Positions 18,035-27,200 of a DNA stretch of 64,000 nt are shown here, piece after piece. This stretch comes from Cognatilysobacter terrigena (GTDB lineage: Bacteria > Pseudomonadota > Gammaproteobacteria > Xanthomonadales > Xanthomonadaceae). The translations under genes and the position numbers were made by a program. Location of the stretch: the NCBI RefSeq assembly GCF_004361065.1, contig NZ_SELT01000001.1:62001-126000 (forward strand), written 5' to 3'. The notes under the pieces are model-generated. The model was given only the letters and a program-made list of their open reading frames with translations, searched no databases and was not told where the DNA came from. Every line of letters starts with the position of its first letter. Within the stretch, counting starts at the first letter, position 1.

Positions 18035-20149
18035 ATGCCAAATACTAGAACCGGATATGTCCAAGCGCTCGCCCTCTCAGGCCGTGCATTGATCTGCACG
18101 CTGTGCGTAGCTGTTTGCGGTCCTGCTTGGGCCGATAGCACGTCGTGGGGTGAAGATTACGCGCGAATGATCCGAAGCAGAGAGCTGCTCGCGCCCCTGA
18201 CCGACGCCAGTTTTGGTGACGAGGTAAGCCTGTTTGACGGCTCGACGCGCTTCGGCGTCACGGATGTGTCGATTCCAGGGAATAACGGCCTCCCGGTAGA
18301 GTTCCGCAGGACTTGGGATCCGCAGAACCAAGGCCTGTCGCAACAGGTGGTCGGAGACTGGACGATCGATGCTCCCAACATCAGCGGTCTATTTGTAGGA
18401 ACGAATGGTTGGCCCGAGCAGCGTTGCACCCAAGCTGCAGCGCCTCCGACGATCACGCTCTCGAGTCCGCCCAATTACCTTGTCCTACCGCCGTCGAACT
18501 ATTTCAACGGCTATCACGTCGAGGTAAATGGCGCGCGAGACAGCATGCTGCTTGTGCAGACGACGAATGCCAAGCTGCCTGTTCCTGCCGCCTCGCTGGG
18601 TGCAACTTCTCCATGGACGACGAAGGACAGCTGGCATTTCTCGTGCCTAAGTTCTTTGCAGCGCGGTGCCGGCGAGGGCTTCGTCGGCTTCGCGCCTGAT
18701 GGAAAGCGCTACACGTTCGATTGGACCGTGACCGATAGCCAGCGCCCGATGTTCAAGAAGGGCGTGCAGGCTGACTTCGCGTGGATCATCCCGCGCACCA
18801 TGATTCGCATCTACGCGACCAAGGTCGAGGATCGTTTCGGCAACTGGGTCCGCTACAGCTGGTCCGGCGATCGCCTCATGCGCATCTACTCGAGCGACAG
18901 CCGCGAAATCACCCTCAGCTACGGCGAAGATGGCCGGCTTGCGACTGTGTCTGCGAACGGGCGAACCTGGTACTACCGATATAAGCCGTATGCCATCCCG
19001 CAGGTTGACCAATTTTATCTGAGCGAAGTCGAACAGCCCGACGGCAACAAGTGGCTGTACGACACGTCGAACTTCGTGCGGCGGATTCTTTACCGCAAGG
19101 GTAGTACGAGCGACATGCGGGACGGAGACGGCTATCTCCTCCAGAACGGCGGTTATTGCAACTTCGATCGCGTCATCATCGGCGGCGGCGGCGTCTATAC
19201 CGTTACCCAGCCATCTGGCGCGAAGGCGGCCTATACGTTCACGCCCATGCGACATGGTCGCCAGAACGTTAGGGAGCGCTGTATCGATGGGCGCGACTAC
19301 TCGAAGGGGGGGACGAACCTGTTCCCTCTCCAGCACGACGCGCTGTCGATCACGGGCAAGGCGATCTCAGGTCCCGGAATTCAGGCCCGCAACTACACAT
19401 ACTCGTACGCCGGTTTGGATCCCGGCTACGAGATGACGTCGGATCCGACGTGGAACAGTTCGATCAACGCCACGCCGACGCCTCACTTCAAGACCGTGAC
19501 GCTAACTGATCCGGATGGTGATCAACACGTCTCCGTGTTTGGACGTGATTCAAACCTCAATGAGGGTCTTCTGTTTCGCGAAGAAACGCGTCGTGGCGGC
19601 ACGGTGACGCGAGCGGTCAGTTACGAGTACGTGTCCGATGCGGAAGTCGGTGCGTACCCGTTTGCCGGGACGGTGGGCCAAAGCATGGCACCGCATGACA
19701 ATCGGTTCATGTCGACTGACAACCGCCCTGTGAAAAAGACGGTGGTCAGTCAGGACGGCACGGATTTCACATCCTTGGTGAACGCATTCGACTCGTTCGC
19801 TAGGCCGGTTTCCGTGGTCAAGTTTTCGTCCGCTCCCGGAGAGGCCCCTGCTGTGACCAGCGTGGTGGCCCCGCCGGCCCCGGTGTCACCCGGCGCATAT
19901 GTTCTTACGTGGGCCGCGCAGACCGGCGTCGACCATTACGTTGTCGAACAGCAGTCCGCCGACGGTCAGTGGGTCGAGGTCTACCGCGGCACGGATACGC
20001 AGTGGGCCGCTTCCCTGAGCGCGGCAACGACCAATAACTTTCGCGTTAAGTCGTGCAGCTTCTACGGGGCCTGCTCGGTAAGTCAGACAGTAACGGTGAT
20101 TGCCAAGGCGATCGACCTCACTCCGATATTGCAGTTGCTACTCGACTGA
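18035..20149 (+). CDS. YD/RHS-repeat protein, N-terminal half (secreted)
   Basis: A 704-residue protein with a Sec signal peptide (about 1-34, CVAVCGPAWA). A conserved N-terminal domain follows (ARMIRSRELLAPL, SLFDGSTRF, GLPVEFRRTW), then sparse YD-like repeats (EDRFGNWVRYSW, VEQPDGNKWLYDTSNF) and a C-terminal fibronectin-III-like module at about 610-690. It lacks the RHS core signature and any toxin tip. GGAAG lies 6 bases before the ATG. It looks like the front half of a WapA/RHS-type protein whose rear half is encoded by the next gene. A role as shell or export partner is inference. Confidence 0.82.
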   Translation: MPNTRTGYVQALALSGRALICTLCVAVCGPAWADSTSWGEDYARMIRSRELLAPLTDASFGDEVSLFDGSTRFGVTDVSIPGNNGLPVEFRRTWDPQNQGLSQQVVGDWTIDAPNISGLFVGTNGWPEQRCTQAAAPPTITLSSPPNYLVLPPSNYFNGYHVEVNGARDSMLLVQTTNAKLPVPAASLGATSPWTTKDSWHFSCLSSLQRGAGEGFVGFAPDGKRYTFDWTVTDSQRPMFKKGVQADFAWIIPRTMIRIYATKVEDRFGNWVRYSWSGDRLMRIYSSDSREITLSYGEDGRLATVSANGRTWYYRYKPYAIPQVDQFYLSEVEQPDGNKWLYDTSNFVRRILYRKGSTSDMRDGDGYLLQNGGYCNFDRVIIGGGGVYTVTQPSGAKAAYTFTPMRHGRQNVRERCIDGRDYSKGGTNLFPLQHDALSITGKAISGPGIQARNYTYSYAGLDPGYEMTSDPTWNSSINATPTPHFKTVTLTDPDGDQHVSVFGRDSNLNEGLLFREETRRGGTVTRAVSYEYVSDAEVGAYPFAGTVGQSMAPHDNRFMSTDNRPVKKTVVSQDGTDFTSLVNAFDSFARPVSVVKFSSAPGEAPAVTSVVAPPAPVSPGAYVLTWAAQTGVDHYVVEQQSADGQWVEVYRGTDTQWAASLSAATTNNFRVKSCSFYGACSVSQTVTVIAKAIDLTPILQLLLD

Positions 20150-20277
20150 CTGTTGTCGCGAGCCGGCCACGATACGGCCGGCGCGCTCGGTGCGGCGCAG
20201 CTGGAAAACGCTGTGCCAGCAATTCAAAGATCTACCTTCCGCGTGCGTTCATGACGCCTCGCGACCGGAGATGGGTA

Positions 20278-23200
20278 ATGCGAAGCAGCAAGAAGTCGTT
20301 TTTCGGCGAAGTGTCGGCGCTGGCGGTGGCAATGGCGTTCGCGCAGTGGGCGCCTGGCGCCGCGGCACAGACAGCGCGTACCGACTCCACGCTTTACCGC
20401 GATGACCTGACGAACTGGGTCATTGGTCAGGTCCAAACGCAATCGTCGACCGGCGTATTGCGGGACAACGCGGGTGTCTCCGTCGAAACCGACCGCGTGG
20501 ACTTCGATGCTCGCTCGTTGCCGTGGCGGACGTACAAGTTCGGAAAGCTTCAGAGCACCGTGACCTACAACGCAGACGGCACGATTGCGACGGTGACCGA
20601 CGGCAACAACAATGTGATGTCGTTGTCCGGATGGAAGCGCGGCATACCACAGCTCGTGACGTTCGCCGATTCAACGACGAAAGCTGCGCAAGTCAACGAC
20701 GACGGGGCGATCGATTGGATCGACGACGAGATCGGAGCCAGAACGTGCTACGGCTACGATCGGATGATGAGGGTCAACCTCATCACCTATCCGTCAGAGT
20801 CGGCTTTGCACACCTGTAATGCCGACAAATGGTCGCAGACGACGGTTACTTACGAGCCGATGGGAATTGTCGAGTACGGCATTCCCGCTGGCCATTGGCG
20901 TCGGTTGGAGCAGACAGGGAACTACCGCAAGCTGACCTACTACGATGCCTTCCTCCAGCCTATTGTCGAGGAAGATGTCGATACGTCGAACATGGCCGGC
21001 ACCAATCGTTGGAGCGTCAAGCGATACGATGACGACGGGCATGTCGTTTTTTCCTCGTATCCTCGGAACCCGTTCCAGGACGGCTCGCTCGCCTGGAGTG
21101 CGGCGATGCCTGGGCTCTCCACAACGTATGATTCGCTAGGTCGCGCTACACGTGTCGATCAGAGCTCCGAACTCGGAACGCTGACGACAACGACGGAGTA
21201 CCAAGCGAACAGCAAGACCCTCGTCACCAATCCGCGCCAGAAGACGACGGTCAACACCTACCAGGCGTTTGATCAGCCGGCGTACGAAGTCCTGTTGCGG
21301 AGCGAAATGCCCGAGGGCGCGGTCGTCGAGATCGCGCGCAACTCGCTGGGGATGCCTTTCGCGATCCGCAAAAGAAGCGCGGACAGTTCCGTCGTGGCGA
21401 CCCGCCAGTACGTCTACGATGCGTCGTCGGTGGGTGGCATGACGCTTTGCAAGGCGATCGAGCCGGAGACGCGCGCCAGTACCTACGCATACGATGGCGC
21501 CGGTAACTTGACGTGGTCCGTGGCGGGTCTTGAGTACCTTTCGACAACGTCCTGCGATCGCGATGCGGCGCTGGCATCGGGTCGAGCCGTGCGCCGGACC
21601 TATGATTCCCGTAACCGCCTATCGACCCTGAGCTTTCCCGACAAAAACGGTGATCAGGGCTGGGCCTATTGGCCGGACGGCACACCGAAGCGTGTTACGA
21701 CGCTTAATGATGGCGGCACGACCTCCATCATCAATGCGTATAGCTATAACACTCGTCGGCTTCTGTCGGGCGAAAGCGTTACCCATGCCAATGGCGCCAT
21801 CTGGAGCCTGGGCTATGGCTACGACGCCAATGGCGGCCTGAGTACGCAAACGTACCCGACGGGCAGCGTGCTGGCGTATGCGCCTAACGCGATGGGTCAG
21901 GCGACGCAGGTGCGCGATGTAAACGGTTACACCTGGGCAAGCGGGGTCCAGTACTACCCGAATGGTGCGATCCGACAATTCACGTATGGCAATGGCATCG
22001 TGCATTCGATGGCGCAGAACGCGCGTCAGCTCCCCGCGCGATCGTCCGACATCGGTGGCTCCGGCACGCCGCTCGACTACACGTATGTCTACGACAAGAA
22101 TGGCAACGTCTCCTCGATCGCCGACGCCGCCCAAGGGGTGAATTACAACCGGACCATGACGTACGACGACGCGGATCGACTGATCACCGCGTCCTCGCCC
22201 AGCTTCGGCGGCGATGGGGTGCATCGTTTCACGTACGACGCGCTCGACAACTTGAAGTCGTGGAAGCTGGCGGGCGTCAAGGACTACGCAAACTACTACT
22301 ACGAACCGGCCACCCAGCGCCTTATGAACCTGCAGAACAGTGCAGGGGCAAGTGTCGTCGGGTTCGGGTACGACCCACAGGGCAACCTATCGAACAAGAA
22401 CGGCCAAGCCTACGGATTCGATTACGGCAATCGGCTGCGATATACCGCGGACAAGGAAACGTATCGTTACGACGCCGCGGGCCGCCGGGTGTTCCAAGGC
22501 CGACCCGCAGGCATCTTTGGCGCGACGCCGTCCCAGACGGTGGAGCTGTACAGTAACAACGGACAGCTGATGTATGACGAAAAGAGTCGCGATACCGGCA
22601 CCACGACTGAGCATTACGTCTATCTAGGCGGAAGCCTCATTGCGGTCAGCGAGTGGCTGAACACTACGAATGTCTGGACGCCCAAATACCAGCATACCGA
22701 TGCGTTGGGTTCGCCTGTCGCTGTAACTAACTCGAACGCCCAAGTCATCGATCGAACGCAATACGAGCCCTACGGTGCAACCGTTGGCAAGTCGGTCGAT
22801 GGGCCGGGTTTCACAGGGCACTCAATGGACGCGGCAACTGGCTTAGCGTACATGCAGCAACGATATTACGATCCGAGTATCGGCAGGTTCCTGAGTTCCG
22901 ATCCTGTGGCGACTAGCGTCCGCACTGGAGCGAATTTCAACCGTTATGCGTACGCCAACAGCAACCCGTACCGTTTTAAGGATCCAGATGGCCGTCGCTG
23001 TGCGACGGCGGACGGGAAGTACAGCTGCACTGTTGACGAGTTCCGCGATAAGAACGGGAATGTCGTTACCAGAGAGCAAGCCACGTCGGGTGGCAGCAAA
23101 CTTGCCAAGCTGCTCCACATGGACCGGGGCAGTCGCATAAGTCGCGCTGAGGCGGCCATGACTGCCAAGTACGCCGCCGCTAAGGCACTGGCAGCTCGTA

Positions 23201-23565
23201 ATGGCGAGGTAACCATAAAAGGGAATCAAGAGCTCGGAATACCAGATACCCAGGTAAGCGGCTCATCAATCGTGAGCAGCATGGAAGCGATCCAAGTGAT
23301 CAGCTACGAGGGCCCGTCAGCCGCTAGCAGACCGGGCTACACGGTTCTGGGCGGCGTGCCTGTAACCCCTGATGGCTCCCCGTCTAAGGGGCCGATGAAT
23401 CTTTACAGCGACGGAAGTGGAATCGACGTCAGTCGCACGTTTGGGCACGAAATGCTTCACACCATCTACTCAGGTGTCGCCCTACCTAATCGTGGTTGGG
23501 CTAACGCAGATTTTCAGCTGCAACATCAGGCGTCCTTCGATGAAGCATCCGACGGAATCAGGTAG
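20278..23565 (+). CDS. RHS-repeat core protein with C-terminal HExxH tip (putative polymorphic toxin)
   Basis: A 1095-residue protein from the ATG at 20278 (GGAG 7 bases upstream), with its own signal peptide (about 1-35, WAPGAAAQ). Many YD repeats follow (for example YDSLGRATRVDQSS, TYDDADRLITASS). The RHS-associated core ends at about 860-905 (RYYDPSIGRFLSSDP, then NPYRFKDPDG). After it comes a variable 190-residue tip containing FGHEMLHTIYSG, with HEMLH at 1057-1061, a zinc-metallopeptidase HExxH motif; a third zinc ligand is not obvious. RHS proteins typically encage a C-terminal toxin released at this junction. The next gene overlaps its end, as immunity genes often do. Tip activity and target are inference. 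Confidence 0.85.
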   Translation: MRSSKKSFFGEVSALAVAMAFAQWAPGAAAQTARTDSTLYRDDLTNWVIGQVQTQSSTGVLRDNAGVSVETDRVDFDARSLPWRTYKFGKLQSTVTYNADGTIATVTDGNNNVMSLSGWKRGIPQLVTFADSTTKAAQVNDDGAIDWIDDEIGARTCYGYDRMMRVNLITYPSESALHTCNADKWSQTTVTYEPMGIVEYGIPAGHWRRLEQTGNYRKLTYYDAFLQPIVEEDVDTSNMAGTNRWSVKRYDDDGHVVFSSYPRNPFQDGSLAWSAAMPGLSTTYDSLGRATRVDQSSELGTLTTTTEYQANSKTLVTNPRQKTTVNTYQAFDQPAYEVLLRSEMPEGAVVEIARNSLGMPFAIRKRSADSSVVATRQYVYDASSVGGMTLCKAIEPETRASTYAYDGAGNLTWSVAGLEYLSTTSCDRDAALASGRAVRRTYDSRNRLSTLSFPDKNGDQGWAYWPDGTPKRVTTLNDGGTTSIINAYSYNTRRLLSGESVTHANGAIWSLGYGYDANGGLSTQTYPTGSVLAYAPNAMGQATQVRDVNGYTWASGVQYYPNGAIRQFTYGNGIVHSMAQNARQLPARSSDIGGSGTPLDYTYVYDKNGNVSSIADAAQGVNYNRTMTYDDADRLITASSPSFGGDGVHRFTYDALDNLKSWKLAGVKDYANYYYEPATQRLMNLQNSAGASVVGFGYDPQGNLSNKNGQAYGFDYGNRLRYTADKETYRYDAAGRRVFQGRPAGIFGATPSQTVELYSNNGQLMYDEKSRDTGTTTEHYVYLGGSLIAVSEWLNTTNVWTPKYQHTDALGSPVAVTNSNAQVIDRTQYEPYGATVGKSVDGPGFTGHSMDAATGLAYMQQRYYDPSIGRFLSSDPVATSVRTGANFNRYAYANSNPYRFKDPDGRRCATADGKYSCTVDEFRDKNGNVVTREQATSGGSKLAKLLHMDRGSRISRAEAAMTAKYAAAKALAARNGEVTIKGNQELGIPDTQVSGSSIVSSMEAIQVISYEGPSAASRPGYTVLGGVPVTPDGSPSKGPMNLYSDGSGIDVSRTFGHEMLHTIYSGVALPNRGWANADFQLQHQASFDEASDGIR

Positions 23566-23950
23566 TAGGCACTGGTGGGGCGGTCTTCCACCGCTTAATT
23601 TCCTTTTCTTATGCGTTTGCGCCGCCGCGTCAACTCTAGGTTGCGCCTCCGCTAAGGAGGCGGCAATGCAGTTCGAATCTCGCGCCGTCGTCGCGCGCCT
23701 GGGTCTGACTGGCTGCACGGTGTCGGTACCATTAAGTCCATCTGAGGTAATCGAAAATTCGAAGAAGAGCGGGAACCCGGAACCAGAATCGAACAGCGAG
23801 TGGGTTGCAATGGTTTCCGTTATGACGCGGCGAGATGAGCTTCGACTAGTAAATTGTCTCGGATCGAAAAGCGCGGGAGGCGGGTACTATTATGGTCTTT
23901 TCCGAGACGGGGCTATCGTTGCAAGATTTCACCCTATGATCTTCAATTAG
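23540..23950 (+). CDS. Putative immunity protein, exported or lipoprotein
   Basis: A 136-residue protein from the ATG at 23540, overlapping the RHS gene end by 26 bases in another frame. A hydrophobic stretch (about 19-37, LNFLFLCVCAAASTLGCASA) ends in an imperfect lipobox (TLGC), so it is probably a periplasmic lipoprotein. The mature part is beta-rich, with two more cysteines (TGCTVSVPLS and LVNCLGS). I recognise no domain. Position directly after a toxin-tipped RHS gene and export to the envelope suggest immunity against that toxin; this is inference from context. Confidence 0.6.
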   Translation: MKHPTESGSRHWWGGLPPLNFLFLCVCAAASTLGCASAKEAAMQFESRAVVARLGLTGCTVSVPLSPSEVIENSKKSGNPEPESNSEWVAMVSVMTRRDELRLVNCLGSKSAGGGYYYGLFRDGAIVARFHPMIFN

Positions 23951-24101
23951 GGCGAATCTAAATCACCGTGGCTTGCCTCGTACTTGAAAGCGTCGACTGG
24001 CCCCCCCTTTCGGGCAGCTGTGTATTCGGTTTCGAGCCAGGTGCATGCCCCGGTATGTGGTGTCGTTCTCGCCTGACGCCGACCTTCCCGCCGGGACAGT
24101 G

Positions 24102-24128
24102 ACGGTGCAGTGGGCGCCGTTTTTGTTT
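24102..24128 (+). terminator. Terminator at the right end of the island
   Basis: ACGGTGC (24102-24108) pairs with GCGCCGT (24114-24120), with one G-U pair, followed by TTTTGTTT. It would end the RHS/immunity transcript just before the convergent rnd gene. GGGCGCCGTTT and the T-rich tail resemble the tRNA-Ala terminator at the left end. Confidence 0.65.
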
Positions 24129-24143
24129 GCGTTGACCGATGGC

Positions 24144-25274
24144 TTAGCGCTTTGTTAGCAACGGCGTCAAGGCCGGTTCCAGCTGCTCGCGGCGCCAGCC
24201 CGCCAACGACTCCGGCCATTCACCCGTATCGAGCAGCGGCTCGAGCATGCGACGCGACGCCAGCACCGCGTCGGCCACGCCAAGTTCCGTCGCGCGCTCG
24301 GACACGGCGTCCTGCATCGCCTTGATGCGGTTCTTGTCGCGACGTTCGGCCTGCGCGGCGTCCGGCGCCTCGGCTTCGTCCGAAAGCGGCGTCACCAGTG
24401 CGTTCCAGATCGCGTCGACGAGCTTGCGCGGGCCCTTGGGATGCGCGCGGATCGCTTCGGCGATGACATCGCGATCGGTCGGCACGGAGCGGGCGAGCGT
24501 GGCGGCGAGTTCGTTGTCGAGCACCCAGCTGCGCGGCAGGTCCGCGGTACGCGCATGCGCGTCGCGCCAGCGCAGCAGGCGAAGCAGGCGCGCCTGCGCG
24601 TCGCGGTCGAAGAACTGTGCGCTGCGCATCGACAGGTGCGGCCAGCGGTCGACGGGGTCTTCGATGGCCAGGGCGACGGTGCGCGCCATGTCGGCGTCGA
24701 GCCAGTCGAGGCGGCCGAGCGTGTCGAGCTTCTCGACGAGCGCGTCGTGGATCTCGAACAGGTGCGCAACGTCTTCCGCCGCGTACTTCAATTGCGATGC
24801 GGAGAGCGGACGACGCATCCAGTCCGACCGCGTTTCGCCTTTTTCGAGCGCAACGCCCGTGATCTCGGCGACGAGCTTCTGGTAGCCGAGCCCCGCGCCG
24901 ACGCCAGCGAGCGCGGCGGCGGCCTGCGTGTCGAACAGCGGGCGCGGCACTTCGCCGCAGGTCTCGCGCAGCGCGATCAGGTCCTCGCTCGGGCTGTGCA
25001 TGATCTTCAGCACCGCCTCGTTCGCAAGCAGCGGCGCGAGCGCTTCGTTCATGCCGGGCACGAGCGGATCGACGAGCAGGATGTCGATGCCGCCATCGTC
25101 CGTCGGCAGTGCGATCTGCACGAGCGCGAGCTTGGGCCAGTAGGTGCGTTCGCGCACGAATTCGGTGTCGAGGCCGACGCGCGAAGGCGGCGATGAGAGG
25201 CGCGCGCGCAGCGCGTCGGGACGGTCGATCCAGTGGGCCAAAGCGGGTGCCGGGTTTGCGGTTGCGGGCGACAA
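24144..25274 (-). CDS. rnd: Ribonuclease D
   Basis: RNase D trims tRNA 3' ends. The 376-residue protein has the DEDD exonuclease motifs (LDTEFVRERTYW with D and E, HSPSEDL, and YAAEDVAHL with Tyr and Asp), then HRDC-type C-terminal helices. I chose TTG at 25274, which gives the usual length of about 375 residues; no ATG or GTG lies close to where homology starts. It forms the right border of the island and is divergent from the FGE-domain gene. Confidence 0.9.
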   Translation of the reverse strand: MSPATANPAPALAHWIDRPDALRARLSSPPSRVGLDTEFVRERTYWPKLALVQIALPTDDGGIDILLVDPLVPGMNEALAPLLANEAVLKIMHSPSEDLIALRETCGEVPRPLFDTQAAAALAGVGAGLGYQKLVAEITGVALEKGETRSDWMRRPLSASQLKYAAEDVAHLFEIHDALVEKLDTLGRLDWLDADMARTVALAIEDPVDRWPHLSMRSAQFFDRDAQARLLRLLRWRDAHARTADLPRSWVLDNELAATLARSVPTDRDVIAEAIRAHPKGPRKLVDAIWNALVTPLSDEAEAPDAAQAERRDKNRIKAMQDAVSERATELGVADAVLASRRMLEPLLDTGEWPESLAGWRREQLEPALTPLLTKR

Positions 25275-25324
25275 TAGCCTACTTTCCGTGGACCCGGCGG
25301 CAGCGGCCGCAGGCAGGAGGCGTC

Positions 25325-27175
25325 TTGCGCACGAAGGCCCGGACGAAGCCCGCAAACGCCATCGCGCTGAGTGTCGCGATGGGCGCCGCGCTGCTTCTCG
25401 GGGGCTGCCGTGGCGATCGCGACGATGCCGCCGCGAAGGCGCGCACCGCGCCGAAGGTGACGATCGGCCAGTCCGATGCGCAGGTCTCGACGTGGCGTGC
25501 ACCGAAGATCGAGGTCGATGGTCGCAACGCGCAGGCACTCGCGAAGCAAGCCGACGAAGCGCTCGTGGCCGGTCGCTTCGCGGACGACGACACCTCGTCG
25601 CTGCCGTTGTTCATGGCATTGCGGACCTATCCGCCGATGCACGCGCGTGCCGAGGCCGGCGTCGAGCATTCGATCGCGGGACTGCTATTGCAGGCGCGTG
25701 AAGCGCTTGCGGATATCGACGTGGATCCCGATGCGCTGCGTCGCGTGCGGCATGCGGCGTCGGTGTTGCGCGTCGTGGCGCTGGATCGACCCGAGGTCGA
25801 GCGTTTCCTGCAGCAGGTCGATCGGGTCGAGGACGGGCAGCGCGACAGCGAACGCGGCGAAGCGGAGCTGGCGCGTGGGCGCGTAGGCGAAGACGGCGGC
25901 GACGGTGCGATCGCGTGGTTCCGCCGCGCGCTCGCGTTGCGGGCCACGGACGCGCGCGCCCGCCAGGGCCTCGGGGCGGCGGAGAGTGCGTTGATCCGTC
26001 GCGCCGAGGACGCGGCGGCGAAGGAGGATTACGCGGGCGCGGAGCACTGGCTGGCGCTTGCGCAGAAGGTGCGCCCGGAGGCCGGCGTCGTCGCCGAAGC
26101 GCGCGCCCGCATCGCGTTCGAACGCGCCGCGCGCATCGGTGAACTGCGCGATGCCGGCATCGCGGCGCTCCCACAACCGCGTGGCATCGACACGGCGCGC
26201 GGCTATCTGGCGCACATCCTGCGCATCGCGCCGACGGCTGATCCGACCGCCGCCGAGCTGCGTCGTCGCATCGACTTCGCCGTGCATTACGGCCTGTTCC
26301 AGCCCGGCCAGCGCTTCACCGATGCGCTGCAGGGTGGCGGGCGTACGCCGACGATGGTGGTCATCCCGTACGGCGATTTCCGCATGGGCGCGCCGGCGGG
26401 CGAGGGCGGGGCGACCGACGCCGAGCGCCCCATGCGCGTCATCCAGTTCCAGCGCGGCCTCGCGGTGTCGATGAACGAAGTGACCGTCGGGCAGTTCCGG
26501 CAGTTCGTGCAGGCGACCGGCTATCGCGCGCGCTCGACGCGTCGCGGATATTCGGTGGTCTACGACTTGCGCAGCGGCAACTTCGTGCGCCACGGCAACG
26601 TCGACTGGCAGCACGACTATCTCGGCAGGCCTGCGTCCGACGATCTGCCCGTGGTACACGTCAGCGCGAAGGACGCATCCGCCTACGCGCAGTGGCTCGC
26701 GGAGCAGACGGGGCATCGCTATCGCCTGCCCAGCGAGGCGGAGTTCGAGTACGCACTGCGCGCCGGCACGAAAACGCCGTATCCGTGGGGCGCGGGGACG
26801 CCGCCTGCGGGGACGGGCAACTTCACCGGCTCCGGCGATCGTTCGCCTGCGGGCCGCACCTGGCAGAACGCGTTCGCGGGCTATGCCGACGGCGCATGGG
26901 GACCATCACCGGTGGGGCGCTATACGGCCGATCGATTCGGTCTTCACGACATGGCCGGCAATGTCAGCGAGTGGGTGGCGGACTGCTGGCATAGCAGCTA
27001 CCGGCGCGCGCCGCGCGACCAGCGCGCCTGGGTGAACCCGGGGTGCCGGCAGCGCGTGCTGCGCGGTGGCTCGTGGGCCAGCGCGCCGGCGGAGGCCCGT
27101 TCGGCCTGGCGCAGCGGCACGGATGCCGACACCACGAACGCGCGCATCGGCTTCCGGGTGGTGCGCGACCTCTAG
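25325..27175 (+). CDS. Lipoprotein with formylglycine-generating-enzyme-type (SUMF1/PvdO-like) domain
   Basis: A 616-residue protein starting at TTG 25325, with AGGAGG ending five bases upstream. A signal peptide with lipobox (LLLGGC, Cys about 23) is followed by a long helical, TPR-like region (about 50-330, Ala/Arg-rich) and an FGE-type domain (about 340-616). The latter has VVIPYGDFRMGAP, RLPSEAEFEYALRAG, HDMAGNVSEWVADCW and VLRGGSWAS. Such domains occur in sulfatase-modifying enzymes and in non-catalytic envelope proteins. No sulfatase is nearby, so the role is open. Both this gene and the divergent rnd use TTG, with 50 bp between them. Confidence 0.82.
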   Translation: MRTKARTKPANAIALSVAMGAALLLGGCRGDRDDAAAKARTAPKVTIGQSDAQVSTWRAPKIEVDGRNAQALAKQADEALVAGRFADDDTSSLPLFMALRTYPPMHARAEAGVEHSIAGLLLQAREALADIDVDPDALRRVRHAASVLRVVALDRPEVERFLQQVDRVEDGQRDSERGEAELARGRVGEDGGDGAIAWFRRALALRATDARARQGLGAAESALIRRAEDAAAKEDYAGAEHWLALAQKVRPEAGVVAEARARIAFERAARIGELRDAGIAALPQPRGIDTARGYLAHILRIAPTADPTAAELRRRIDFAVHYGLFQPGQRFTDALQGGGRTPTMVVIPYGDFRMGAPAGEGGATDAERPMRVIQFQRGLAVSMNEVTVGQFRQFVQATGYRARSTRRGYSVVYDLRSGNFVRHGNVDWQHDYLGRPASDDLPVVHVSAKDASAYAQWLAEQTGHRYRLPSEAEFEYALRAGTKTPYPWGAGTPPAGTGNFTGSGDRSPAGRTWQNAFAGYADGAWGPSPVGRYTADRFGLHDMAGNVSEWVADCWHSSYRRAPRDQRAWVNPGCRQRVLRGGSWASAPAEARSAWRSGTDADTTNARIGFRVVRDL

Positions 27176-27200
27176 CCGTCGCAACCGTGGAGTGCAATCG

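Larger units (their letters stand above)
13237..24143. other. Accessory island between tRNA-Ala and rnd
   Basis: The region between tRNA-Ala and rnd holds only accessory genes: eleven members of a small secreted protein family, a two-part YD/RHS protein and a putative immunity lipoprotein. Orientation changes often, intergenic spacing is looser than in the flanks, and two members are decayed. The sequence reads as less GC-rich, with fewer G/C third positions than the housekeeping flanks. No integrase, transposase or clear direct repeat was found, so self-mobility is not supported. The stretches 13237-13384, 13974-14199, 14581-14713 and 23951-24101 show no convincing gene. Confidence 0.7.

Noticed and set aside
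23947-24219. 90-residue minus-strand frame at the right end of the island
   Set aside because: It crosses the rnd 3' end and the terminator, has no recognisable domain, and no SD.
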